From positions 74,017-138,016 of the forward strand of contig JAEWMB010000022.1 of the NCBI GenBank assembly GCA_023457255.1: 64,000 bases of DNA, written 5' to 3'. Positions 12,701 to 21,600 of the stretch are shown in pieces. The notes under the pieces are model-generated. The model ran no database searches, was not told the origin of the DNA, and saw only the letters and a list, made by a program, of their open reading frames with translations. The DNA comes from Bacillota bacterium (lineage in GTDB: Bacteria; Bacillota; Clostridia; Lachnospirales; Lachnospiraceae). Each line of letters opens with the position of its first letter. The first letter of the stretch is position 1. A program made the translations under genes and the position numbers.

Positions 12701-15421
12701 TCCGCTGAGTCAGGCTATGGTCTGGAGGCAGCAACTGCAGCAGGACGAAACAGAGGGACGGGAAACAGTCTGCTGGATGACTTTGTTCAAAATGCTGTCT
12801 TTTTAGCAGACCTTCCGGCAGGGAATTATCTGATAAGGGCATATAGCGGTGATTTACTAAATACCGCAAGTAATGAATCTATTTTTAACATTACGGATGC
12901 CGGCGGTACGGTGCTGGTGGAAAATGCGAGACTAAGTACACCAAAGGGAGTGGCTTCCTATCTTGATATGAGCTTCGAAGTGAAGGAAAATACCCAGATT
13001 AAGATTAAGGTTACAGGAAATGGTGCCAGACTTAATGTCCTGCTTATAGAACAGCTTGTCGGTATCAATGTGGGCGAAATTGATATTAGCGATTTGAAGG
13101 CTCTCGTGGATACTGTTGAAATGGCAGGAATTATTGAGACAGATTACACGATTTCAAGCTACCGGACATTAATGGATGCCCTAACAAAGGCAAAAGAAGT
13201 AATCGGCAAGGGTGCATCCTATGTTCAGGAATATGAAGCAGTGTTAAAGGCCTTAAAGGAAGCATATGAAGGTTTGACGGTAAGAAAAGTAAGCAGGGAA
13301 ATTCTGCTTGACTTTGGAACGGAAAGTTCACCGGTAGATGTTAGTTCCAAGCTTGCCGGAGACGGTAAAATTGATATTTTAGGTACTCCGGTGCTGCAAG
13401 GCCTTGGTACCATGTTATATGCGGAGAATTCTTTAGATAATGGCCAGCATTTTGGTTTCGAACGTGTATTGCCAGCAAATGAAACCGCCACCGGGGGCAG
13501 CTATTTCAGGGATTATGTATATAGTCCGGGCGGAGCAGCTTACACCTTCTATGCGGATCTACCGGTAGGTACTTATTATGTCTATGTATATACCGGAGAT
13601 AAATTATCAAACAATACGACAAAATTCTATTTCTATGATGGAGAACCGGTTATTTCAACGAATACCGCAGTAGAAACAGTGAGTGGCAGTGCCTTAAAAA
13701 TGGAGGTTGCTGATGATGCAGAAGCAGCGAGCGGAAGTGCAATCAAGATGGCAGAGGAAGCCGAGGAAAGCTTTTTGGTATCAAATGCCGGCGGACGTAC
13801 GGTTTATACCCAAGTTTCCAATGCCGGAGGCCAGTTCCCGGCACCAACCTGTATCTATATCGTAGACGTAGCAGAGTCTGAAACAGTAAGTGTTATCAAT
13901 GGTGTGAAAATGGGACGCTTCTCTATTACCTTATTTGATGATACCGTAACTACTGCTGATGCGATAACGGCAAGATTGAACGGCATTGAGTTTACGCCGT
14001 ACAATAAGGGAGAAGAACCTTCTCCGACGCCGGAAGTAACGGTGACTCCAACGCCGGAAGCAACGGTGACTCCAACACCGGAAGCAACGGTGACTCCAAC
14101 ACCGGAAGCAACGGTAACTCCAACACCGGAAGCAACGGTAACTCCGATGCCGGAAGCGACCGCAACGCCGGCACCAACCCTTGTGGCAGATCCAGAGCCT
14201 ACTAAAGTGCCGTTTAATCCGAAAGAGATTGTTCATATTTCAGTACCTAAGAACGAGGATTTTGTTAATTGGAATACCGTAAATAGGGTAATTAACGAGA
14301 ATCTTGAGAAGTTTAACGGTATGAAAGACAGGGAAGAGTCAGCTCCGCTCCGTATTGAAATTGAGATGAATTCCGCTACCGTCCTTTCAAAGGAACTATT
14401 GGAAACCATTCAAAATCAAAATGTCACGGTAAGCTTCGTATTGAATTCCGGTGCAATCTGGACGATTCACGGAAAGGAATTAGAAGCGAAAGAGTATCAG
14501 GACGTTGATCTTAGTGTAACTTTAAATACAGCATCAGTTTCTGACCGTACTATAAACCAATTAGTGAAAGAAGAGGAGGTTACAACAAGCCAAATCTCTT
14601 TGGCTCATCATGGTGAGTTTGGATTTAAGGCAGTGCTTACTCTTGATATAGCAAAACTTGGACGGCAGCTAAAAGAAAAGGATAGCAAAAAGCTTATTGC
14701 AGGACTTTACTATCATGATAAGAAAACAGGAGAGCTGGTATTGCAGTCTGCAAGCAGGGTAGATGCAGATGGCAGGATGAAGTTTAATTTTATGCATGCT
14801 TCGGATTATGTGATAGCGGCTGGAGAAAAGCTTATCGTAGATGATACTTCCTTAAATTCTATTACTGTTAACGGAACAGGAACAAAGAAACCTTCTAAGC
14901 TTACCTTATATGTCGGCGGAACTGCCGGAAATAAGTCACAATTTGATATTGTGCTTCCGGAAGGTCTGCAGGAAGCTGTTGACAAGGATCTGGTTGATGT
15001 TAGAAGGGTTTACAAGACAGAAAACAGAAAAGCAGTAATTATATCGAAGTTTGGTGTAGCAACTGCAAAAGCAGATGGTGATGCAATGATAAAAACCATC
15101 CTGACGATTAATGATCACACGTTGGTCTACAATACTAAGGTTTCTGTTGAAAAAGCTTATGTTAAGTTTGTAAAGAGCCCGGGGGTAGTTTTAATCGGAC
15201 AAAAGGTAATCTATCAGGCAGAACTTTACGGGTTTCAAGCAGAAGATATCAGTTGGTTTACAAGCAGAAAAAATATAGCTGTAGTAGGAAAAAATCAAGG
15301 AAAATTAACCGTAGCTGTGAGTGGAAAAACTGCGGGAACCGACAATGTTTTTCTAAGGGTGCTTGATGGTGTGGGGCATTACCAATCCTTTAAAAAAGGA
15401 ATCATAGTAAAAGAAAAATAG
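3791..15421 (+). CDS. Giant secreted RG-I enzyme: PL11 lyase plus two CE12-type esterases
   Basis: A 3876-aa secreted multidomain enzyme for the rhamnogalacturonan-I backbone. By eye: signal peptide 1-39; FN3-like ~75-165; PL11 rhamnogalacturonan lyase ~195-1010 with Ca-binding-like D-G-D-G segments (GDVDGDG, ADVDGDG) and the family's GHGDS and FGDWRE signatures; Big2 Ig-like ~1026-1105; sugar-binding-like ~1117-1294; SGNH esterase ~1297-1490 with Ser1306, GGIND 1380-1384, Asp1467/His1470; FN3; FIVAR-like helices; LamG-like ~1690-1900; Big2 ~1980-2058; second SGNH esterase ~2263-2480 with Ser2269, HND 2355-2357, Asp2456/His2459; Big2 ~2496-2570; further sugar-binding-like and helical modules; six TPTPEATV-type repeats ~3412-3462; C-terminal module 3474-3876. 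No LPXTG or SLH motif is visible. AAAGGAGG precedes the ATG. The function follows from known PL11 and CE12 families; precise specificities are inference. Confidence 0.9.
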   Translation: MRWAKRQKNKRLVKKVQALVLATALIAGSFSLPGTAYASSSFKTDMQNAISDVLEAMNKKGEYDEAVEELNSSLNSLEGAASVEGLMVTNLEKDSVTMEWEPFEADNLLGYNVYWADKDTSTQEFMKLTGSGGKTTDSTVITVGRNTTIFTYHKSTHVNHYFKVSPVFDTGEGSKSEVIKSPTANEFNSYLENLDRGLIKVQVSGGVFLSWRLLGTEVTGFNETGLTGVDFNVYQGNTLLATVTDSTNYVAAGGSIDSDYYVAPVKDGAEAGDRSKAAVSMTQTQGAGYLDIKLQKPKDTTIEETYGITRDEIKLLSSPRTDTYTTTEITYSANDVSVGDVDGDGEYEFFVKWDPSLAKDVSQQGFTGKQYIDCYKLDGTLLYRVDLGINIRAGAHYTQFLVYDFNGDGKAEISLKTAPGTKIIKFNNNNQEDGIASQTYITTPDGQSDNADYVFTNKEYRDYLIQLFMDWGVWANDSDSMRAAKAGWDKNLIKLFRPEDGKVTVVTEADGKYTVTKKTREEAGYTQEDLLVNVPVRDTNGNVVYTGAGAVNAYMKTVRFDDPATGLTASMNHNGGYTKEEATALVDYFLNGYQYRMRKHDLNYYEGYILTGSEYLSVFDGETGAELDTVMYEFSREDDGMLWGDYAMDFMEPGNRNDRFLSTVAYLDGENPYMVFARGYYTRSTIAAYSLDENGKLHLYWTIDSGWTVMTNPFNDAPHGMDGNNTNVGSNGISFSGFTGQGDHYMAAADVDGDGFHEIVYGGAIVDHNGDLYSSGGDIISSGQNAGTWAKFGHGDSIHITDIDPDRPGLEIFSCYEGGAWAPYGTAMRDAELNIAIKGAFSAYTGADTGRCMIGDLLPNVRGYESWGVNTADAKGNIVSVGTIGTNQNINWAADRTTQIYTGNIEKANGMNKTVMLNAAGTSSNNGTKGNAGLIADVFGDWREELVVRTDDNSSLRIYSNTEVSATKLYTLMHDIQYRSHVAGQNTGYNQPAYVSFYLASDMDWEYVPVPNAKKAQEPGTAEIPPSRVVLDKTSLTLKVGSGQKLNATVLPSKASNKILSFVSNDDTIATVSQDGTITGVKKGTCIITASTVNGKTAACKVIVKEGYSEAGLEEFPLGETKKFTFGNAEAEGAIKTGMAAYTKEAKYGWQNVPSIILAQEADAILCNNVRTAAGNNVTYDYPTFLVDVPVGFYEVTIEQGTEAQDTINGAYVEGNMYSVRWSTENFSTAFEEPQASSYLVTPKGAVKTNTVKTAVADGTLAIQLATSLTNEGESGKTAIRSISVRRVSSNVEESLKPTLRFIGDSTVANYPPEDDGVWTPIPERTGWGTDFAMARFMSEEVMLVNKAVAGSSVKSYLADGYYNDFFLTARPGDTVIVEGGINDSAAGRRYSDAADYEKYLRYYIDSCLSFGLDVIISSGTSSAVTYTAVMEKLAEEYKLTYINLLGQFSSYKDTMTVIAQGDLTVDGTHLARGGAVLAAQIVANQLAQIEGLSITGYVRPVQVGGKAPTAAVTGLGVKTQTTSSVTLTWNIDEAVLYHPEQLITRFNIYRKERGAADSTYKQVSQSRAYITASMTAPKLQASIEVPEAKDYDYAVSVVGLFGEGPKSSSITVNKFIPDTTYQLLELMEQYEKQMYDSTHYTAESYLNLMTAFHKSSNTLKAGASEAELTGLLSEVKAAIHNLDRVTDVVMEEDFQKESIGSTWGMSGHTLLSVIMEEDGNRLGNAYVEAAGTRNIAKTIAGVTSELLAVEFEWYPGQPDVRNCTEIQFSDANGVYFSLKTSNNGHIGYVVGAYDSLATDYLTGDGFHTGNKLATDLGLSNQAWYNVRIVFDYKHHTADLSFIPRDDAALPSKTVTGIAISDKANQVTKMNFLCMRGKQDNGTTNSLSVLWNTYLDNFAIYYTVKKPEADLAALEAAKLGYMEKTAGISEDILVAEEFIKANLALKLAEQTTEFITQADADYLAGILNNAEALVPSILEVTKLTLPEDLKIMAGAPFEVTAVLEPADANEELIWSSADESIAVVSYHGKIAVITGRKAGTVNIIVSSAKGVTAVVPVTVEGNAYLFGNVQSITADSIYRNGIGFHDFTYKTEAKGLVDGIYYPRQLTKQPGTSYLDKEASKEDYLAIKSIVWSEKGGDRDEDLIVYENTSAFDLDLAHGNYKVNVTFTNPTKTAMTVIVKAENMTRYTSGDHTGGELAQAELLAGQTKTVSFDLALTDDSLTLRFEQAIVDTSANSAATKTVYVKSIGVSALASEKTESIPTVYILGDSTVQTYTRANYRTGWGQEFYTILNGELDGASKVETETGYAYYKTGSAVVKNYARDARSAKSFLEEGRLNEVLLNVREGDFVLAQFTHNDSNTARPNRYLNTEDFKAYLLNYKKAVEERGATFVLVTPITLNVVDNGVWDHRFESYRQAMMELSVSENIPLLDLMGATYSLVNDMGQSAVNALAMYMSDTVHLQKNGAFMYAQLLANLIYSYQKDEQLEDLKSVIKNVSTSVVFDQPVASIPKGTSAALTHKTVGLEGKQVSYYTSDPSVATVDASGNVTGIKEGTAIITISISSGTNVNSIDYTVYTDYCLVGVSGEQGKGYSLDYSAVSTPISSFAAQSFAAESTEELSLFSMTGSVTVDPNVAVEDMQTKPIMKFDFGNKSGWASGFTAISNGAYDAVKGYGFTSDVGSINSASLSSSSATPEGATQEEIALSAAVSDAVRAQNLEFAVDVPAGTYMVSFYSYVNWNQAAYSAGTYSINGYSVKGTVDPSGASLLPEQMVQNVKVSLTEPGQIVIKGSAPAGKLAIFNTLVISEYVPVEKVYQEAAWEAVSYAAARVNIKLGLMDGNVTPLDFDASLVSKMLTLKSALKVVKGMPVSDYAAGEAAMEKAEEAVENKGLYTEISMERLLGSIAKYQAVIDSLEGVNQSVISAMLTIDHWLEGVETEGVTEPYSLYVDVDVPSATVEYLTKGYISMENTSLYSAESGYGLEAATAAGRNRGTGNSLLDDFVQNAVFLADLPAGNYLIRAYSGDLLNTASNESIFNITDAGGTVLVENARLSTPKGVASYLDMSFEVKENTQIKIKVTGNGARLNVLLIEQLVGINVGEIDISDLKALVDTVEMAGIIETDYTISSYRTLMDALTKAKEVIGKGASYVQEYEAVLKALKEAYEGLTVRKVSREILLDFGTESSPVDVSSKLAGDGKIDILGTPVLQGLGTMLYAENSLDNGQHFGFERVLPANETATGGSYFRDYVYSPGGAAYTFYADLPVGTYYVYVYTGDKLSNNTTKFYFYDGEPVISTNTAVETVSGSALKMEVADDAEAASGSAIKMAEEAEESFLVSNAGGRTVYTQVSNAGGQFPAPTCIYIVDVAESETVSVINGVKMGRFSITLFDDTVTTADAITARLNGIEFTPYNKGEEPSPTPEVTVTPTPEATVTPTPEATVTPTPEATVTPTPEATVTPMPEATATPAPTLVADPEPTKVPFNPKEIVHISVPKNEDFVNWNTVNRVINENLEKFNGMKDREESAPLRIEIEMNSATVLSKELLETIQNQNVTVSFVLNSGAIWTIHGKELEAKEYQDVDLSVTLNTASVSDRTINQLVKEEEVTTSQISLAHHGEFGFKAVLTLDIAKLGRQLKEKDSKKLIAGLYYHDKKTGELVLQSASRVDADGRMKFNFMHASDYVIAAGEKLIVDDTSLNSITVNGTGTKKPSKLTLYVGGTAGNKSQFDIVLPEGLQEAVDKDLVDVRRVYKTENRKAVIISKFGVATAKADGDAMIKTILTINDHTLVYNTKVSVEKAYVKFVKSPGVVLIGQKVIYQAELYGFQAEDISWFTSRKNIAVVGKNQGKLTVAVSGKTAGTDNVFLRVLDGVGHYQSFKKGIIVKEK
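14024..14175 (+). repeat. 24-bp tandem repeats encoding the TPTPEATV linker
   Basis: About six copies of a 24-bp unit encode the octapeptide TPTPEATV with small variations. It is an extended Thr/Pro linker separating the enzymatic region of the first giant protein from its C-terminal module. The antisense Arg/Ser/Cys-rich open frames here are only by-products of the repeat. Confidence 0.9.
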
Positions 15422-15468
15422 GTAGATAGGATCAAGAGTGTTCCTGCGGTAACCCTTTTGAAGCAGAT

Positions 15469-15508
15469 GAGATACGGTATAACCAAAGAATGGTTGTACC
15501 GTTCTCTC
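15469..15508 (+). other. Intercistronic hairpin between the two giant genes
   Basis: Near-perfect stem with arms around GATACGGTATAACCA (15471-15485) and TGGTTGTACCGTTC (15491-15504), extended by GAGA/TCTC ends, and a 5-nt loop. No T-run follows, so it is more likely an mRNA processing or stability element than a terminator. It sits 48 bases after one giant gene and 132 bases before the next. Confidence 0.55.
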
Positions 15509-15640
15509 ATCAAAGAGATCGGATTATACTTCTAAGGTGCCATTTTGTAGTAGCAAAGATTGTAGCTGTGAACCGTTTGGACAGGGTTTCAATCCTCTAA
15601 AACAAAAACGTAGGAAGAAATTAAAAAGGAGAGTAAACGC

Positions 15641-18600
15641 ATGAGGAAAAAAAGCAAAAGTAAAATATATGCCTTATCCTTAGTAGTGTCTATGATAATA
15701 GGCAATTTATCAGGGGTTTCCGCGTCTGCATCGGCTTATCAGACATTGGATGAAGCGGCTGGATACACCTATTATCCGACCAGTGAACAAGTAGCGGTAT
15801 ATGATTTCGGCAAGGAGGTGACGGAAAATACCTTGTACTCTGGCGGAAACGGGCATGGATTTGGTGATGTAAACTATCCAAATCCGGCTGCCGGCTGGGT
15901 CGGCGGTATTTACCAGCCTCGTGTTTCTGTGGAATCAGAAGGAGCTTCTTATGTAAAGAAGGTTACGAATCCGGCAACCGGAAAAGAAGTATTGGAAATT
16001 GGCAGTAAGGTCTGGACGGAGACAGAGAGTACCGGGTATGGTGTGTATACCTATGAAAATACCTCCGCATTTCATGTTGATCTTCCAAATGCGGATTATA
16101 ATGTGGAAATTACCTTAGTGAATCCTACGGATAAGGCTTATACAGCCTATCTTGAGGGGGAAAATATCACAAAGGAGAATAATATAACGGTAGAACCGAA
16201 CGAATCGGTAACAAAAACAATTGCTGTAATTTTGGTGGATGGACGGATGGATTTAAAGTTCCTTGCCGAGAGTACTGCAACGGAGGAAAAATCGGCCTCG
16301 GTTGACAAAGTGTATGTAAGCTCGGTATCCATCGTACGTCAGGCAACAAATGCAGTTACAGAAAAACCTACGATTTTTTTGGCATCGGATTCCACGGTAC
16401 AGACGTATGACAGTTATTATTATCCACAGGCGGGATGGGGAGAAACGTTATATCAGTTCTTTGGAGAATTTGTTGAGGAAAGAGAGTGTGAAAACTGCAG
16501 CTATAGTCAGTCACAGACTTATGAAACAACGAAGGTTGTAATTGAAAACCGTGCGATTGGAGGGCGCAGCTCCAAATCCTTTATTGAAGAGGGAAAGCTA
16601 GATGACCTTTTGGAGGATGTGAAGCCTGGGGATTATGTTCTGGTTCAATGGGGGCATAATGATGCTACAACTTCCAGACCGAACAGGTATGCTTCCATAG
16701 AGGAATTTAACGTGGCACTGAAGTATTATATTGAGGGAACAAGGCAAAGGGGAGGAATACCGGTTTTGGTTACTCCGGTAGCAAGATACAGCCCGAATGC
16801 AAACGGTACGTTTGCCAGTAATTTTGAAGGTTACCGACAAGCTGCGCTCCAGCTAGGGGAAGTAATGAGCGTACCGGTTCTGGACCTGACAAAAGCCTCC
16901 ATAGAATTGTGTGAAGCATTCGGTGTGGAGGGCGCAAAAGCCTTGTTTTTACATCTGGCTGCCGGTGAATATCCGGGGGCTTATGCCGGAGGGGTAGCAG
17001 ATTCTACGCATCTGCAACGTTACGGGGCTTATAAATTTGCCCAATGCGTTGCAAAGTTAATAGAAGATTATGAAAAGGACGATCAACTGGAACAATTAAA
17101 GACATATCTTGAATTTAAGATACCGGCAGAAGTTCCGGAAAAGGTTGAAAGTGTTGAAGTTATTACCGTAGGGTCCACCAGTGTAAGTTTAAGCTGGGCA
17201 AAGGCGGAAGGAGCGGAATTATATTATATTTATCGTATGGAGTTAATGGAAGGACAAAACCCTGACAGCGTGGATTTTGCCAGTGCGGTAAAATATTCGA
17301 TGAGCTCTGCTGAAAAATTTACGGACAAGGGCTGTAAGAGCGGTAAAACATATGTTTATGCAGTAAGAGCCTTCAATGAAAAGGGACTTGGAGAACTCTC
17401 CTTAAAGTCTGTGGTTACGACAAAATCAGCAATGTATAAGTATGATTTTGATGATGCGTCGTCAAATCCTGTTATGGATGGTTGGATTCAGGTTACCAAG
17501 AACCAGATGTACGATGTTTCAAAAGGCTACGGATGGCTAAAAGCTCCGGGGAATGGCCGTTATAGAGGAAACAATGGAAATGCTGACTCTAGTGCAATGG
17601 CGGATGATTTTTGTATGGGCGAAGGAGAATTTGCTCTGGATTTACCGAACGGTGATTATGAAGTAGTAATTTATGCCGGTGACTTGCTATCCGGCACCAG
17701 TACGACTAAATCCTCCTACACCGCGGAGGGAATTGCAATCGGGACCATTTCCGTAAAGACAGCAATCGGAACGGTTGCTGCTATCGTACGTGTTGTGGAC
17801 GGACAGCTTAATATAGGTGTTGGAGGGACAAATGCTTATATTAATGGAATGGAAGTTACACCGCTACTGCTTGCTCCAAAGGGCTTGATTTATCAGGAGC
17901 TGCAATTTAATGAGACCAATGCTAATTTTTTAATTAATTTTGAAGGAATAGAGGGTGCGGTATCCTATAAGGTTTATCAAAAATCCAGTACAGATGAAGC
18001 ATTTCGTTTTGTGAAGGAAATCAATGCAGCCGACATAGGTGATCTTAATGCTCTTGCAATGGCAGCAAGTATTGGTGAAACCATGAAATATTATGTCACT
18101 GCGATTCTGGCAGATGGTACCGAAACGGCACCGAGCAATACGATATCAATCGAGATGATAGATCCGAGCGCTCTTCCTCCCGGAAGGCCGGTAAATCTGA
18201 AAAATGTTTCTACCAATCGAGAAGAAATTGCAATTTCCTGGGACGCTGTGGAAGGTGCAATTACTTATAATATCTATCGTTCCGAAAGACTTGAGGGAAC
18301 CAAGGGATATACCGGATATAAAAAAGTTGGCGTATCAAAAGAACCTTTCTATACAGATATGGAAGAAGGTCTTACTGTCAATATTCCTTATTATTATAAG
18401 GTGCAGGCGACAGGGCGCGGGGGTGTCGGAGAGTTGTCTGCAGTACTGACAACGCCGGTTACAGAAACCTTGGTAAGAAAGGCAGCCGAAAAGTTAACAG
18501 ACAGGGCGTTGGCAGCGGTTGACCTATCGGGAAATAAAGGCGGCGAAATTAATGTAACCACGAAGGATATGAACGGAAACGAGTTGACTTCCGGCGTATA

Positions 18601-21600
18601 TTTAAGCTGGAGATTGTTTGAAGCAGACCCTGCGGATGTAACATTTGACATCTACCGGAATAATACAAAGATTGCATCCAACCTAACGGTTACGAATTGT
18701 GTGGACCCTGACGGAACTGCAAATGACCTCTATAAAGTAATCGGAAGTTCTGATTCTTCTTTGGGCGTAGTGTTGAAGCAGGTGGAAACCAGGACTTGGA
18801 AAAATTACTATATCGAGATGCAGTTGGATAAACCGGCTGATCAGGTTATGCCGGATGAAAAAATTGCGACTTATACGGCAAACGACATGTCGGTAGGAGA
18901 TTTAAACGGTGACGGCGATTATGAGCTGATTATAAAGTGGGCTCCATCCAATGGGCAGGATAACTCCAAGGATGGATATACCGGAACTACAATTTTGGAT
19001 GCCTATGATATTGATACCGCAACCGGAGAAGCAGTACTTCTTTGGAGAATCGATTTGGGTGTGAATATCCGTTCAGGAGCACACTATACCCAGTTCCAGG
19101 TATGGGATTTTGACGGTGACGGCAGTGCGGAAGTAATGTGTAAAACTGCGGATGGCAGTACCTCATACCAAAATATCAATGGAGTGTTGGAAGAAACAGG
19201 ATATGTTGGTGCCTGCAGTGCATCGGAGCTTCCAACGAATCTGAGAAACGGAGCAAATGACTATAGAAATGCTTCCGGTTACGTACTATCGGGACCGGAA
19301 TATTTAACTATATTTGATGGAGAAACCGGTAGAATTCTCGATACAACGGATTATATTCCTGCCCGTGGCTCTGTAGATGCCTGGGGGGATGCGTATGGTA
19401 ACCGTGTAGACCGTTTCTTATCGGCAACAGCGTATTTAGACGGTGAGAATCCGACTGCAATTTTTGCAAGGGGATATTACACAAGAACCTGTGTGACTGC
19501 TTATGATTTTGTGGATATCAATGGCGATGGAACCGGTGATAAGCTGAAGGTTCGATGGGCTTTTGATACGAAAAACGAACCAAATGGAAAAGACTTGGAA
19601 GCACAAGGCAACCATGGCTTGTCTGTTAACGATGTAGATGGAGACGGAAGGGATGAAATCATCTATGGTGCTATCGTATTAGATCATGACGGCAGCTTAA
19701 AATTCTCAACCGGTTTGGGTCATGGGGATGCTATGCACGTATCGGATTTTATTCCTTCTCGTCCGGGACTTGAAATCTTCTCTGTTCACGAGCATACAAA
19801 TGCCAAATACCAGGTGGAGATGCATGATGCTGAGACCGGAGAGATCCTATGGGGTTATTTCACCGGCAAGGATACCGGAAGAGGTGTTGCAGCCGATGTA
19901 GATCCGAATTACCCGGGGGCTGAGATGTGGGCCAATGCCGCATGGAATGGAATAGACGGAGGTTTGTATTCTTCTCTTTCTACATTAGAGAAATTTATTA
20001 AGATAGCAGATAAAACACCATCTGTTAATTTTTCCTTATTTTGGGATGGAGATCTCTTAAGTGAGCTGCAGGATCATAAGTTTATAGACGACGGTACTCG
20101 CTATGAACCGGTTAATGTAAATCTTACAAAGTGGAATTATACGGTAAAATCTTCTGAAAAGCTTTTGGAAAGCAGTGAGATTTTAACAAGCAATGGTACC
20201 AAAGGAAATCTGGGGTTGGTTGCAGATATTCTGGGTGACTGGAGAGAAGAAATTATAGCACGTTCCTCAGCAGATAATAGCAAAATCCGTATTTATACCT
20301 CAACGATACAGACGGATTATATGCTTCCATGCCTAATGGAGAATGATGCATATCGAATCGGTATTGCATGGCAGAATGTTGGTTACAATCAGCCTGCAAA
20401 CTTAAGCTATCTGTTATCTGAAGGTTTGATGACTTCACGGCTTATGGCTGGGAAGGTAACATCAACTTCAGCAACCATTATCTTTACCGAAGCTTCTGAC
20501 GGAGTATACGGACATGAGATTACCGGCTATGAAGTTTATAGAGCGAAAGAAAACGGAACGTATGAGAAGATTGATATGCTGGAATTGGATGAGCTTATCG
20601 AAGTTACGGAAGGCGGCCAAATGATAGAAGAACCGGTAGAATATAAGTTCGATTTTGGTTCTAAAGCACTGCAGGAGGGCTGGATACCGATCAATGCTAA
20701 CAGCCCTGCTTATGAAGAACATGGAACGTATGGATTTACGCAGGCTTCAAAAGCACTAGGCTATTCTGATAAGGCATATTCCTCAAATACAAGTGAGCTG
20801 GCGGCAATGTACAATGATTGTGTCCTTGGATGGAATGATATAGAAGCCTATGAATTTAAGGTGAAGGTACCAAATGGAACCTATGAGGTTATTTATTATA
20901 CTTATAATGGTTCGGGCTCACAATACAATCAGGTTGCTGTGGAAGGAAAGAATTTACCGGATATCAGACGGGGTTCCTCTTCCATTACGGAAATAGTACA
21001 TTCTGTAGCGGTTGAGGTAGAGGACGGTACGATTGATGTCATCAATAAATCCAGTAAATCAGGCAATCCGGCTATTTATTTTAACGGTTTGACCATAAAA
21101 CGAATTGTAGAAGAGACACAGCCGTCGGAAGGAACCTTCTATGGGTTTGCAGATGAAACGGTAGAGGCTGATACGACCTATTATTATAAAATAGCTGCAG
21201 TAGTTAATGGGAAGACCTCATTCTTGTCGGAGGCGGTTACGTTAAGGACTTCGGTTGATATAGGAGAAGTGCCGGAGTTTACCTTAGAGGATATCGTAGA
21301 AGATGCTTTCATACCGGAAGGAAGTACGGCAGCAAGCTTACTCCCGGCAGAAATTAAAGTAATAGATAAGGGTGGCAACGAGACAATGGCTAAGGCCGTA
21401 TGGGATATTAGCAGTCTGAATATCGCAGTACCGGGTGATTATGTAGTAAAGGCTATGCTGGATGGACTTACGCAGCCAATCGAAAAGAGTGTCAAGGTAA
21501 TTCCAAACCGTATTGTTTCCTATGAATTTGCGGGGTATACCAAGACTGGTAACGAGGAGCCTTACTATACGGCAGAGGCGGTTCGTAATTCGGGAGACTT

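Noticed and set aside
13931..14236. Minus-strand open frames rich in Arg, Cys and Phe opposite the linker of the first giant gene
   Set aside because: They are antisense reads of the TPTPEATV repeat, which avoids stop codons on the other strand; no ribosome site and low-complexity product.
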